This document shows, in pieces, positions 1 to 12,240 of a DNA stretch of 64,000 nt. The stretch lies in assembly GCA_035578905.1 (NCBI GenBank), contig JAQJVL010002628.1:24823-88822 (forward strand). The letters are read 5' to 3'. Below the pieces are notes generated by a model. The model saw nothing but the letters and a program-made list of their open reading frames with translations. It did not search any database and was not told the DNA's origin. A program made the position numbers and the translations under genes. Source of the stretch: Stictocephala bisonia. Lineage: Eukaryota; Arthropoda; Insecta; Hemiptera; Membracidae. Numbering within the stretch: the stretch's first letter is position 1; each line of letters starts with the position of its first letter.

Positions 1-2480
1 TTAGGCCTTGGTCACCTCTAGGGATTTATGAAAGCTTTTTTGATCTCTTTATTCAATTAAAACGTTTATAAATAGTTGCATTCTCATTTTAGAAGATTTC
101 AATTTATCAGTTTACGGCAAAGACTATTACTTATATGATGGTGATATACTGTGTAAAGAATTGTCTATATTTTTTAATATAAATAGCTTAACTTTAAAAA
201 ACGATGTTCACAATTTCCAAAATAAAACCTTAGATTTAATAATCACAAATGAATAGTAATTGTAAGATGTGAAGAGCAGTTAGTTGCGAAAGATCCCTAT
301 CACCCGGCCTTAGAGGTGAGTGTTGTCACTGTTATTCTGTTATCTTATCGGTCAAGGTTAACCCGACTAGTTGGCTACTGTTATCGTAGAGTCAACTTCT
401 AGCAAATATATCAAGAATTATCTAGGGTTGACTGGTTGAATTTGTATTCGCTTTCAGATATTGATCAAGCCGTCGATTATTTTTACAACCAAATTTATAG
501 TATTCTTGATAAATGTTGTCCTTTGAGAAATAAGAAACAATCTAAGTACCCCTTTTGGTTTACACCTTCTATAATATTTAATTTGAAACTTAAAGAAAAC
601 TGAGAAGACAGTGGAAAAAAATAGTTCTATACAAAATTATAATTTATTCAAAGCCCAACGTACGTTAGTAAAAAATGAAATAAATTTAGCTCATCATAAT
701 ATTTTATTAATGTGGAAAATGATATAAATATTGACAGTAGTAAGTTTTGGAATTTTGTAAAAAATTAGACAAATAAAATGTTTGTCATGCAATACAATGG
801 AGTAAAACATGATTGCGGAGTGACAGTGGCAAGTGCGTTTGCTGATTACGTTAGCTCAGTGTATGAACAGTATGTGAACGAGCCCAGTGTTGAGTGTGTG
901 GTGGAGGTTCGTGTCAGGCTGGCGTGTCCTGTCTCATATTGCCTCGCCTTCTTTTTCGGGATGTACAGGATGCTATTAGAAGATTAAAGTCAAAGTTTAC
1001 CACAGGTCCTGATTTACTTCCATAGTATTTATTTTAAGGTTGTTTGAAGTTTTTAATCAACCCCCTCACATTTTTATTTAATTTAAAAATATTTCCTGGG
1101 AAATGGAAGGTTGCTAAAGTAACTTCGATTTTTAAAGCCGGAAAGAGAGATCAAATTATTAACTAAAGGCCAGTGACAGTTCTATCGGTTCCTGCAAATA
1201 TATTTGAGATGATTGTACATAAATATTTGTTTGGTCACTTTGAAAAATACATTTCTGACTGTCAACATGGATTTGTACCCGGCAGATCTGTAAATACAAA
1301 CCTATTAAATTTCACTACTTATGTTTCCTCAGGGTTGGACTCTGACATTCGAACATTCCTTTGACCTGGCCAAGGTGTTTGATAAAGCCGATCTCTCAAT
1401 TTTATTAAAAAAGCTGCATTCGTATGGCGTCTCAAATAATTTACTATACTTTTTCAAATCATATTGTAAATAGAAAACAGTTTGTTTCTTATAATGGGAA
1501 CAGTTTGTTTCATCATCTACTTTCTCAGTTCAATCCGGAGTACCACAGGGTTCTAATTTGGGGCCTTGTCTTTTTACGATATTAATTAATGTTTTAAGTG
1601 ATTGCATTTCGTCTGCTAAGGCACTATTATTTGCTGATGATTTAAAACTGTTTAAACATATAAAGAGAACTGAAGATACCGTTAGTTTACAGCAAGATTT
1701 AGACAATGTTTTTGAATGGAGCAGAAATAATAAAATGACTTTTAATGTTTCGAAATGCTATTTAATGACTTACTAGAGACCAGCAAAATCAAAATTGTGA
1801 TTATTTTTTAAATGGAGTTCTAATTAGTAGAGTAAATAAAATTAAGGATTTAGGATTTTATATGACTCATACATCATATTTTAATCTTCATGTTGAGGCA
1901 TGCATAGCTTCTTATTCTAAATTGATAGGTTTTATTTTAAGACAAAGTATAAATTTTAGAAATACTGAAACTTTAATTACGCTTTATTTCTCATTGGTCA
2001 GGTCAGGGTTGGAGAGTGGTGCACAAATTTGGAATCCATTTCATATAACTTATAGAGATGCACTAGAAAGAATTCAAAAAAGCTTTTTACGATTTTTATT
2101 TTATAAATGTTTTATGTCTACACGTATACGATTCCATATCATGAATTGCTAGTGATGTTTGGGTTTCAGAGTCTGGCCCTGAGGAGAACACTCATGGGTG
2201 TGGTATTCCTGTATAGACTGGCGCTGGGTAGGGTTGGGGACGCCGCTAGGCTGGACGGTCTGTCTTTCCGTGTTCCCTCTTTTCAGAGTAGAAACAAACT
2301 CCTCTTCTCTCTCCCTCACTGTCGTACAGCTTCACACACCTTTTCACCTCTTTTTCAACTTATGAGATCCTTCAATATAATTGCAGTCAATAGTGATTTA
2401 GACTTATTCTTTGAACCTCCAAAAGTGTTTAAATCAAAATGTTTAGCTGGGTTAATATTGTTAAATACTTGAATAAGCTA
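1..2480 (+). pseudogene. Degenerate jockey-like non-LTR retrotransposon (endonuclease-RT linker, RT and C-terminal region)
   Basis: Decayed LINE read on the + strand across several frames. At about 440-600 it encodes the linker typical of jockey-type ORF2 (DIDQAVDYFYNQIYSILDKC). At 1173-1364 come RT fingers/palm motifs, including QHGFVPGRSVNTNLL. At 1520-1776 are SGVPQGS-like residues and the catalytic FADDLKLF box, followed by the thumb (SRNNKMTFNVSKC). The C-terminal region continues at 1862-2152 and 2150-2472 (YSKLIGFILRQS, SGLESGAQIWNP). Frameshifts and stops separate these blocks, so no intact ORF2 exists. An intact element would be over 4 kb, and its 5' half is missing or lies left of the window. 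The family is assigned from RT motif order. The clade (jockey versus a relative) is inference. Confidence 0.85.
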
Positions 2481-5400
2481 TTTTTCTGTCCATTACTAAA
2501 TTAATATTGTACTATATTCTTCATTTTTATTTAATTACATTTTATTCAGGCTCTACTTTTGCACTTTACATCTGTGTCAATGAAGAATTGTTAGTTGTAT
2601 TTTTTTGTCAAATGTTTATTGTTTGTTCTCAATTTACATAATCTAATCACAAATTTGTTATTCATATGCAAGTTATTGCTATTGTTATTTATTATTTATC
2701 ATTGTTATTTATTATTTGTTATCAATTTACATAGTCTATTTTTTTTAAATGTTTATTCGTATGTAGGTTATTACTATTGTTATTTATTATTATTATTTAT
2801 TTATTGTTGTATTTATTTATGAGAAATTATTAATATTTTAAATCCATAAGAAAATTAAGTGAGCTCAAAGAGCTCCACAGTGAACTTTATAATGGATTGA
2901 ACTGCTTGGTGTAAATGGTCTCTTTACTGTATCAAAGCATGTAAATAAAATAAGACTACAGTTAGGCAACTGTGTGTTTTGAAGTTATCCAAATACATTT
3001 TTATTCAAGGTTGTTTGTATAATTTAAAATTATAACTGTGTTAGAGTGTATTTAGTTAGTGTGAGTACTTAATGACTGTTGTTATTCAATATTGGGGGCG
3101 TTTTGAGAGAATGTTAAATTTAATGCCTTTTCGGAGGACCAACTAACGTCCACGTTAAGGAAACACACAAAAGGCATTACACGAACGATCACAGGGAGAT
3201 GCGTTTTATAAGTAGAAATTAATGAAAGAGAACCAACTGTACCTTTAGAGAAGATAGTGCATTTCTTGGAGCGAAGAACTGAGAAGATGAGAGAGAGAAG
3301 ACCGTAGAGATGGATCCACCAGGCCTGGGATGTCGATGTTGTCTAGCGATCAGTTTGGAGCACAACACAACACTGTTTAGAGTTTACTTTGAATAAAATG
3401 CTGAGTAGATCGAGAGATTTAGGAAAAAACAAGATCACTGGTTAATGAAACAAACATTATACACTGTAAGAGAGGGTCACGGCAATCGCAACGTGAGATA
3501 CGAGCGAACCGTTCCGCATAGCATCATAAGTTCAACAGGGGTTTTAATTTTAGGTAGAAGGGTGAAGCTGGGGGTGAAGGGGTGGTTTTAGGCTGAAAGG
3601 GTGTTGACGGGGTTCACACAACCGGTTACAAGGGTTAGACGATGTCACCTGATATTTGACTTTTGGCAAGTGCATGTGCATAGAGGCCAGTAATATTATT
3701 TAAATTGCAATACAGTAACAGGTGAATATATTATAAGTATGGGAATAACAATTTATGCTTAAGAGATTGTAGAAACAGATAAGAGGAACAAACTATTAAA
3801 TTACTTAATTATTAATTGTAATTAACTATATGTACAATATTTAATACTAAGTACGGAATAGTTGTATCTTAATTGGATATTTAAAAATACATATTAGTAG
3901 TTAAAAAGTATTTTGTTTTAATATATTTCATTATGTTTTATGAACATGAAATAAATTTGTTAGTTCATTTTAAAAATGTGTAACACTTAAATTTTAAACG
4001 TACTTCATTGGCATATTTAGCAGATAAAAGTTTTCACCACCCTCTACAATCACATGTAAAGTCAAAGTTAATTATTTAGTTTTATTATGCATATGACAAA
4101 GTAAACTCAATACGGTTTCTGTTAGTGATAGACGAACTTAACAATATGGCAGTATTGCAACCATAAAAGTTAAATCTTTGTAAATATTTAATAAGTAGGA
4201 TCTATACTTTATCCTTATATATGCTATTTAAATCTTTATGAAATAACTTTTCTAGGGAAAACAAAAACAAGATATTACATGTAAAGTTATAGTTTTTAAT
4301 ATTTCATTATTTTGAAATTTTCATGGTGTTTAGTTGTGTATTCCTTATCTCATGGAATTAATTAGGACCCAATCTTAGTGGCCTTGAGGATAAGCTGTAT
4401 TCCTGAACAATAGATACTGATAAATGGCACTGAATATAAAATGATAGGAAAAGGAAGAGGACGTTAAAGGAAATGCTATTTTCATTCATCTTGCAAACAA
4501 ATAAATGACGTTAGCATTCACATTGGGTTTCTTTAACTATAATTTTATATGTTCTTTTTTTAATATTTCAAAACACAATTAATTACTGTATGATAAGAAA
4601 CACGATAAAATAATTCACTGTGGTAAAAGGTTAACCTTTATATTTCTACATAACATATTTTACAAAAATGCTGTATGTGATATAAATGTTTTAAAAACTA
4701 TTTAGCTCTTATGTTATAAGTGTATGGATGGAACAGAATACAATAATGTTAATATTTATTGTAATATTCAAAATTATATAATTTATTATAATATTGATTA
4801 TGGTTCATATAATTTAAAATCCTGTAAATAAATAATCTTCAGTTTACTACTTGTACTTGACATTCTGTAATTTAAGATAGTAGATAACTTCTGGAATAAA
4901 CATGAGTTTTAACACTTGATTTAAATATTGCATTTTAATTTCAAACACTAGGAGCGTTAGAAATCTCCAATTAATTAAAACAGTATGAACAACCTAACGC
5001 TATCAAAAATTTTAAACAACACATGCTACAAACCGTACGTTTGTATGATTTGTGAGCATAAACAAAACTTTTAAACAATAGATGCCTTATTATTTGTGAG
5101 TATTAAACAATAGAAGCGTTAGAAATCTCCAACAAATTAACAGTCAGAAACAACCTAACACCAACAAAACTTTTAATCAACAGATGGCATATGATTTGTA
5201 AGCATCTAATGTATTTTTAGTGATTAGTTTTTCAAACTTTAAAGTGATGACGCTGGTACCTGTCTCATGATCTGCTGACGTTTTTTTTTCTCCTAGAAAA
5301 GAGAAACAATTTTTTTCTCTTTTCTACCTTCTAAGTGCTATAAATACTACATAAAGCACTGTATCTGTGTCTCGAAATATTTTAAATTAAGTTTTATTTA

Positions 5401-6357
5401 ACTCAGACTGTGTAAACAATCTGCAAAGCAATCTGAAGTAGATTAAAAACTATAAGTTTAAAAACAATGTTCTGAAAATATTTAAGTAGGCCATATTAAT
5501 CATCTCAATTAAGAAGCCAAGAAAAAATTATTAATTTGATTAATAAGAACTCTCTTGAAAAGTTAACTTAAGGAAACAATACTGCCAACCACATATTAAA
5601 ATCAGAATGTGATACAATAACAGGTTTTTGATTAATACAAATGTTAAGTTGATGCAAACTTAAGATACAATTTAAAAATGTATATGCCATAATGTAAATT
5701 CAAAGAAACTAGATAAAGAATTGTGAATTTAGATTTTTTTTTATCTCTTAGTTTCTTAATTACTTTCAAACTCGGGTACACATTATTTCTGATCAAACAA
5801 TAGGCTTCACAGCTGGTTTGTATCACTGCTTTGATCTAACCAATCCTACCCAACTTCATTTTATACCGAAAAAGTTCAAATTAGTCACCATTATCTGTTA
5901 CTACTATAGCCTATTGAGTATATGACTACAAAAGTCAGTAAATCTTGATAAAGTAAGTGAAATTAAATATAACTAAATAGCACAAGAAAAGTGTTAAAAA
6001 GAATTTGCATTACTTCAAGCAAAAAATATATTTTTCAATGGAAATAGTGGAACTTTGTGTTTGGTAGTTGTTATTCAGCCAACATGACTTGGAAACACAA
6101 ATAACCATACAAACTTGTGTTTAATAAGTTATGTGTGTCCTGCTATGCAGGCCAGGGGAAGGTTCAAGCAAAATAACTGATGTGTAATACAGGACACGGG
6201 AGTAGAAGGACACAGCCCACATAGAGCTGTAGAGAAAAACTCAAGCCTGCGTTGCAAGCCATGGGCATTAATGGCAGACTGCAAAAAATACAGAGGAGTG
6301 CAAAGGGTCAATTTATATGAATTACAATTCAGCTAAGATTGTTTTTGTTTCTTTCAG
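2480..6357. other. AT-rich sequence without recognised genes
   Basis: At 2480-2870 there is T-rich low-complexity sequence (TATTATT runs), probably the LINE 3' region. A GC-richer patch at 3120-3680 with an AATAAA at about 3393 could be a decayed LTR or other repeat, but I see no matching second copy. At 4943-5210 there are two diverged direct copies of a roughly 160-bp unit sharing GCGTTAGAAATCTCCAA and CAAAACTTTTAA. A short C/T-rich and A/G-rich fold-back lies at 5283-5330. No exon of the downstream p32 gene was recognised here, although its 5' part is expected on this side. Confidence 0.5.
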
Positions 6358-6557
6358 AATTGAAGTAAATTTCAATGTAAATCACAGCGTGGACACAGAT
6401 GCGGAGCCAGATATTAATCAAAATATGGACAAACCTGAAATAGAGCTAAGATCAAAGCCAACATTTGAAGTTGATATCAAACGTGGAAATAGGACCATCG
6501 GGTTCACATGTTCCTTTGTGACAGGCAGCCAAGATCAATCTCAGGACGATTCTTACA
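6358..6557 (+). CDS. P32: p32/C1QBP homologue (mitochondrial acidic matrix protein), internal exon
   Basis: Exon encoding the first conserved part of the mitochondrial glycoprotein (MAM33/p32) fold. The peptide starts IEVNFNVNHSVDTDAEPD, continues through KPEIELRSKPTFEVDIKRG and ends GSQDQSQDDSY. This matches the family pattern V-F-N-[VI]-N followed by an acidic linker, then an E-L-x-S-x-P-x-F-x-V-[ED] strand. p32 forms doughnut-shaped acidic trimers in the mitochondrial matrix and is known to support mitochondrial translation and respiration. The acceptor is a pyrimidine-rich TTTCTTTCAG ending at 6357; the donor GTATGT starts at 6558. The open frame extends past the donor, but the homology stops there. 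The exon enters in phase 2 and leaves after the first base of a codon. The mitochondrial targeting peptide and first exon(s) are not in view. Confidence 0.88.
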
Positions 6558-8011
6558 GTATGTTATGTTATTTGGTATTTAATCTTATAATATTCACTCT
6601 GGCAATTGTGTTTCCGCCTTGAAAACTCCTTCTAGTCTGCTTAAGATAGACAACAACAAAAAATTGTCAATACATATGACGTTTTTTGCAACAAAAAAAG
6701 TCAACCGAAAAAGCACACTCACTGAATAAACAAGAATAAAACAAATTTTACTAAACTATCTTTTTAATTACATTTTATATGAATAGCAATATACAGGGTG
6801 AGTTTTATGTCCTAGCACACCTGCATATAATTTTAACAGGCTGAGATATCAATGTGAAACCTTGACTATGATTTCTCTTCGTCAATTACAGGAGCCCTTC
6901 CTGGCTTGGGTATATATCTTTTCCATAATGTGTATCATTAAACCGTAGAATAATTCTTGTAACCATAAACCTCCTTATGGGATTGATTCAGTCTGAAAAT
7001 TCCTCATTGAATAAGTCTGCTAATTCACTATAAGATCTTATACGGTCCCTATAACCTATCATCATTAACACAGTAATTCTTTAAAAATCAGAACCTTTTT
7101 AAGTAGAAATAAAATAAGTAAAATTATTCGTCAGTAAAGTAAACTCGAATTAAAATTTGTTAAAATTGTAAACTTGTAAAAGTAATCTTGTTAAAATTGT
7201 AAGCTTATAAAAGTAAACTTGAACAAAAATTGTTCACATCCTAAGCTATGAACTGATAAAATGCAAGTGAGTAGGACACAAGCGAAAGTCAAAAGTAGAT
7301 TGTTCAAAATAGTAAGCTAAGAACAATGGAAATTCTAAAGAATGTTGACTCATGAACGAAAAACAGGACAAGAAAGTAAATGATTTTATTATTGTAAATA
7401 AGTCTTTTACTCTTGAACAGCTTTAAAAGTTAAAAAGATTTGTTATAATAAGTATGGTCAAGGTCTCACATTGATATCTCAGGCCTTTTAAATAATATCC
7501 AGGTGTGCCAGGACATAAAACTCATTTATTGTAAATTGGTCTTTTATTCTGTTAAATTAAACGTAAGATCTATAGTTTGCATCATCGGGATTCTTTTTTT
7601 TATTATCTTTCAAATAAGGAGTCACATGATAAGAGTTTTCATTTGAAAATTTGCACATTGAAAATTTGCCTTCCTTTTACCCCCCTTTAGAAAAGGAGGG
7701 CAAAATGTTTAACAGCTTAAAAATTAAAAAAAAAAATTGTTATAATAGGTATGTATAGTCAAGATCTCACATTGATATCTCAGGCCGTTTAAATAATATT
7801 TAGGTGTACCAGGACATAAAACTCATTTATTGTAAATAACTCTTTTACTCTGTTAAATTAAACGTAGAGACCTCTACTTTGTATCATTGGATTTCTTTTT
7901 TATTGCATTAAAATGAGGGGTTAGGATTTGAAAATTTGTAGTTGCCTCCTTTAGAAAAGGGGGGCAAATTTTTAACAACTCGAAAATTAAAAAATATATG
8001 TTGTAATAGGT

Positions 8012-8865
8012 ATAACCCTTATTACGCCGTAAGCGCATATATGTGTATATATTGACTTTGCTTTAAACGCTGTAAGCGCATATACGTGTAATAATTACAA
8101 ATATAATATTTTCTAAATAATGTTTATAATTTAATCCGGCATTGTGTTTGTGTTATGGATGTTGACTCATGTCAGACACATTGTGCGACACGTGACCTTT
8201 TGTTAGCCTGTCAATCACTACAAGACTGGTTTCTGTCTGGCAGTGCACATTTCCGCTGCAACGCCACAAGCGCATATACATGCAGCTACTGTTAAACTGA
8301 GTGGTTGTCATTGTCCGCCGCCTCACCTCTTTGAAACTGTGCATTTAGTATTTTTATCATTACTTTAGTTTAATATATGTTGGTTATTTATTAGTTTTAT
8401 GTGTCAATTAAATAATCCGGACGGTTCTGATTTTGACGATTTTGTGCAAGGTATACTAAATACATTGTATTCAAGTGCTATGTGTATTTACTTTTTTTAT
8501 TATATGTGTTATGTGTAGGCCCTTAATGTCTATCAGTTTATGTAAATGTAAATTTACTCAATTATACATTTTTTATTAATAGTAATAATATTTTGTATTG
8601 ATTCATATGCCTGATTCATCATGATATTCATCTATGCCTGAGGCTTACTTTCAAGTAAAAAAGTTTGCTTATTTACATATTCATATATAAAAAGAAAAGG
8701 TAAAATAAGCTAATAAAAGTTTCAAAATTTTATCATATCTTTTATTTTCCTGTACAGAACAGAAAAAGAATGAGCAACTAAAAAAAATATGATATTGATT
8801 TCTTATATAATAAGTGAGCTCTTAATGGAAAATTGGCATTGAATAAATGGTGTTTTAAGGGTTAA
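8012..8865 (+). mobile_element. piggyBac-type MITE, copy 1
   Basis: About 850 bp starting (T)AACCCTTATTACGCCGTAAG and ending GTTTTAAGGGTTAA. It is homologous, inverted, to copy 2 at 12538-13328. Shared internal landmarks include ATTGACTTTGCTTTAAACGC, GGTTTGTCAATCACT-like and CACAAGCGCATATAC segments. Inverted CCCTTA termini next to TTAA fit piggyBac-type target-site choice. The left TTAA has drifted to ATAA here. It carries no transposase ORF. The element sits inside a tandem repeat of the surrounding composite element, whose unit resumes at AAAATGAGGGGTCACATGAT after the right end. Confidence 0.65.
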
Positions 8866-9016
8866 AATGAGGGGTCACATGATAGGGGTTTAAATTTGAC
8901 AATTTCTAGTTGCCTCCCTTTTACTCCCCTTTAGAAAAGGGGAGCAAAACGTTAAACAGCTTGAAAAGTTAAAAACAATTGTTATATTAAGTATGATCAA
9001 GGTCCTCAAGTTGTAA

Positions 9017-9360
9017 CTAGGGCAGCAGAGTAGCAACATGGCTTTTTACATGGTCCCCAGGCCAGGCTTTTTACAGTGGATATGGCAGAATTTCGTCCGA
9101 ATGCAGGCTGAGGGTTCAACGTCCCACTCAAGGACCCTGGAGTTTAAGAGCCTTTAGCCGATCATCGTTGAAGGTACGGTAGGCTGAAGAAGACAGGTCA
9201 AACGACATGTCAACCCGACAGACCGAGAGCTGGAATCACGGAACAACCAGAGTCCAATCCAATGGCCTCAAAAGTAAACTAAACGACAGCGTACAAGTGA
9301 TCTCAGGCAGCCTGGCAAACCACAACGAAACGTAACCAGACATGTACCGGTCAAAAGACC
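9017..9360 (+). repeat. Possible tRNA-related SINE-like segment
   Basis: A locally GC-richer segment with TAGCAACATGG at about 9031 (A-box-like) and GGTTCAACGTCC at about 9112 (B-box-like). The boxes lie about 80 bp apart, longer than a normal tRNA spacing. No poly(A) tail or target duplication was identified. The assignment is weak. It may simply be the unique part of the composite element. Confidence 0.25.
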
Positions 9361-9965
9361 CGGTACATTGCCAGGACATAAAAATCACTCTGTATATATA
9401 ACTATTAACAGTGAAAAAAATATTACTGAGCAACATTTTTCTTTGTATGGAAATTTTTTAAGGAGGGTTCTTTGCTATTCTTAAAATCATCTTCACCAGC
9501 ATCAAAATCAAAGAGTGTACTATAAAACTCAGTAATAGTAACGTCTCATAAGACTGCGCAGAGAACTACAGTGACAGTCATGTCAAACTATCGCAACAAA
9601 TTGATCGTTTTAGTCGATATTTTAGTCATAAAGTCAGTTTATTAATGAATCAAAATTTATAGAGAATAAACAAAAAATCTTCACATAAGCATATAACAAA
9701 CATAAACACCGTCAAAAGACATCGAAAAGCATTTACACCTAAAAAAAACATCGTCGGCGTCAAAAGACGTCAGTATTTTACCAATGTTACCCAGGCTAAG
9801 ATTACCCATGAGGCCAATTCTCATTAATGGCTGCTATCTCAAATGGAAAGCAGTATGTTGAGGTTGGTTTTGAAATTTTAAGCGACTGTTCTGACATGAG
9901 AGATCCTGTATAATAAGGAGATCCTGTATTCAAGATCTTATCGAATTCTTTGAGTAGTGCCTCCT

Positions 9966-11808
9966 GGGGCCCGTTACAAAAGTTACAAGTTACATATTCA
10001 CCAGTAAATTTTTACAAACCTATAAAAATATCAGTTACAGGCGTTTCACAAACACAAAGTAACAAGTCTAGTAGTAACCAATAATAATTTACTGATTCAC
10101 AAGTACAATTTCACCAATTAACTACTGTGTTTTTTAAGTTGTTACAAGTTACATGTCTACACTTGTTAAATGTTAAACTATTTTTATCCTATAGTGAAAC
10201 AGAGGTAAATTTTATAAGAGGACTTGTTACAATGTTTTTATTCTTTGTGCTTGGGTTTTTTACTCATTTTTACTCAAGTATTGTAAAAATACTAAATTTC
10301 TTTGCTTTATTAAATTTTGTGCAGATATATCGTGTTGCAATTATCACTGTACATGGGGTTCGGCAAAGGTATGGAATATATTTATTAACTTTAAAACTAT
10401 GAAACAAAATTTTACGAAACTTTGTAGTTGTGTACACGTCCCTATACCAAACATTTAGACATATTTTATTCGTTTTTTGCATAGCCAGGGGATGGCTCAC
10501 GAAGGAAGTCTTAAATAATGTTTAATAAAGCCTACCTAGAGTTATACCTAATATTAAAGGTCCGTGTTTGCACAATACAACAGTGCAAATATGAGGTCAA
10601 AAGCATGATCCAATCAGAAATTACAGTCTATCAAAGAACAAACTTCATATAACTAATACTTCTACTTGTCTATTACTTCTTGCAGCTATAATTTAACGGA
10701 CAAAATATGAGAAATTAAATAATTTTAAAACAAAAAATATGTGTAACAAACGAGTATACTAATGTTCTTAAACTATTTTTAGGGTATACTTACTGTCCAA
10801 AGTGTTTTTATTTCTGTTAAATATAATTAGTTATTTTTATAACTTAGTCTTTAGTTACTATTTTAAACAATCAACAACATGCTCAACAACACAGATAAAT
10901 AAATAACCGTATAACAAAGAATTATTAGCTATCATATGACATTAAATTCTTTGAGAGGCTGTATTTTCTGACTGGGCCATTCTTTTGACCTCAGGTTTGT
11001 ACTTTTGTATTGTACAAAGACCTTTTAAATGAGGTATAACACTAGGTAGGTTTGCATTAAAAATATTTAAGACATGGGGGTCTAAATGTTTGATATATGG
11101 ACATGTACATAACTGAAAGTTTCATTAAATTTTAAAAAATAGGTTTTTTTAAATTAATGAACATTCGGCTTTTCTGCTGAAAAAAAATATTATGTTCTTG
11201 TTTCTTAGCTATGTATCTAGTATGAAAAAAAAAAACGTAAGCCAAAAAATGGGCATGGCCCCTGTTCCATATAACTACTCCAAGTTTTCCCCAAATATAT
11301 TACATATTCTTTACCAATTTACGCTTAAAACCACATTGGACTTCTTCAATTTTTGCCAGTGTGTGTTTCTTGTGTGGACATATTCTTTATTGGCCGGGAC
11401 CGAGCCTAAAGCTAACGCTTTCTTGTGTACAACTTTCCATTATTTTACTTTGTCTTCTGTAGTTGACGGGTTTGAATATGATCCAAATAAAAAATCTTTG
11501 CGAATTATAAATTCTTTAAAAAAATTAATGTTGCTTTCCTTTTTAGGATAGTAAAAAAATAATAATTAATTATTATTATTAACACAGTTAGTTGTAAAGT
11601 AGAATTCCAAAAGCTATGTAATCCTAAACATTAGAATAAACTTGTAACAGTAATCAGCTGACTTGTGACAATTAGTCACAACTGTGACTTTATTATAAAA
11701 GTAACAAGTGCTTTCAAGAAACACCTGTACTTGTGAAATTGTAACTAGAATTTCATGTACTAGTGAAATAGTGAATATGTAACTTGTAACTTTCGTGAAA
11801 CAGGCCCC
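9966..11808 (-). mobile_element. TIR DNA transposon remnant with GGGGCC..GTT ends
   Basis: The left end (9966) reads GGGGCCCGTTACAAAAGTTA followed by CAAGTTACATATTCAC. The right end, read inward from 11808, is GGGGCCTGTTTCACGAAAGT followed by TACAAGTTACATATTCAC. The inverted termini are about 40 bp long with few mismatches, and a further GTAACAAGT-rich subterminal zone is present on both sides. The internal minus-strand reading frame at 11330-11530 resembles a Myb/SANT-like domain, which many Harbinger-type elements encode. The superfamily is therefore inferred as Harbinger-like but not proven. I could not fix the target duplication. The element lies inside the first visible p32 intron. Confidence 0.6.
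11330..11530 (-). pseudogene. Degenerate Myb/SANT-like DNA-binding domain ORF
   Basis: Read on the minus strand from about 11530 to 11330, one frame gives FKEFIIRKDFLFGSYSNPS, then TTEDKVK, one stop, WKVVHKKALALGSVPANKEY and VHTRNTHWQKLKKSNVVLS. The spacing of the tryptophans and the W-x(9)-L-G ... W-x-K-L-K pattern is that of Myb/SANT-like domains, which bind transposon ends in Harbinger-type elements or act as host regulators. The single in-frame stop and lack of a start show decay. It lies within the TIR element 9966-11808. This is judged from pattern only. A zeste- or MADF-type domain is an alternative. Confidence 0.4.
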
Positions 11809-11929
11809 TGACGTCTGATCTCTGGAGGCACAGCAACGGGAGCCAAGGAAGTGGAATTGACATGAGAGTGTCACTAATAGCTCTCATGACCCTATTAAGT
11901 TAGACATCGACCGCTTTAATATGAATACT

Positions 11930-12240
11930 ATTTAGTCATACGAGAGCACTGTATTTAGCAGCTGAATACACCAGTGTCAAAGCAGTTGTACGCAGGACGT
12001 GTGTGTTGGCTCCCCAGGTTGTTCTGGCAATATGATGTAACACATTTGCCCTGGTTTTGATTTTAGCTGCTGTTTTTTGAAGATGGCTTTTAAAGATCAG
12101 CGATCGATCTAATATCATCCCAGGTACTGTGGATGATCATGGTGATGGAGTTTCACACCATTTAGAAAGATGTTCAGTTTTCGATTAGTCAGTCTGTTAC
12201 TTAAGTAGAAGCAGAATACTTTGGTTTTTGATGGGGTAGG
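11930..12240 (-). pseudogene. LINE RT C-terminal fragment
   Basis: Minus-strand peptide MILDRSLIFKSHLQKTAAKI followed by KTRANVLHHIARTTWGANTH and TTALTLVYSAAKYSALV. It is preceded by a frame with LSNRLTNRKLNIFLNGVKL. This is the conserved segment after the RT thumb in insect jockey/R1-type LINEs (pattern YLGVxLDRxLxFxxHL ... TWGA ... LVYSxAEYxxPVW). Only this roughly 300-bp piece is present. It ends near the start of a second LINE fragment at 12241. It lies inside the p32 intron, antisense to the gene. Confidence 0.75.

Larger units (their letters stand above)
6792..9396. mobile_element. Composite TIR element in p32 intron, with internal tandem repeats
   Basis: The left end (6792-6815) reads TATACAGGGTGAGTTTTATG and continues. 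The right end at about 9373-9396 is its inverse, with 22 of 24 positions matching when read inward. Inside are tandem copies of a roughly 290-bp unit (about 7430-7730, 7730-8010, resuming 8866-9010). Each contains CACATTGATATCTCAGG, a C-rich/G-rich pair around CCCCTTTAGAAAAGGGG, and GTTATAATA. The left terminal 70 bp is also an inverted copy of the internal segment at 7457-7530. No transposase is visible, so this is non-autonomous. A piggyBac-type MITE (8012-8865) interrupts the tandem array. A possible tRNA-derived segment lies at 9017-9360. The superfamily is not assigned. Confidence 0.6.

Noticed and set aside
3120..3680. Possible solo LTR with AATAAA near 3393
   Set aside because: I could not define TG..CA ends, a target duplication or a second copy in the window.
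11192..11551. 119-codon + strand frame
   Set aside because: It is the shadow of the minus-strand Myb/SANT-like frame of the TIR element, and the translation has no recognisable domain.
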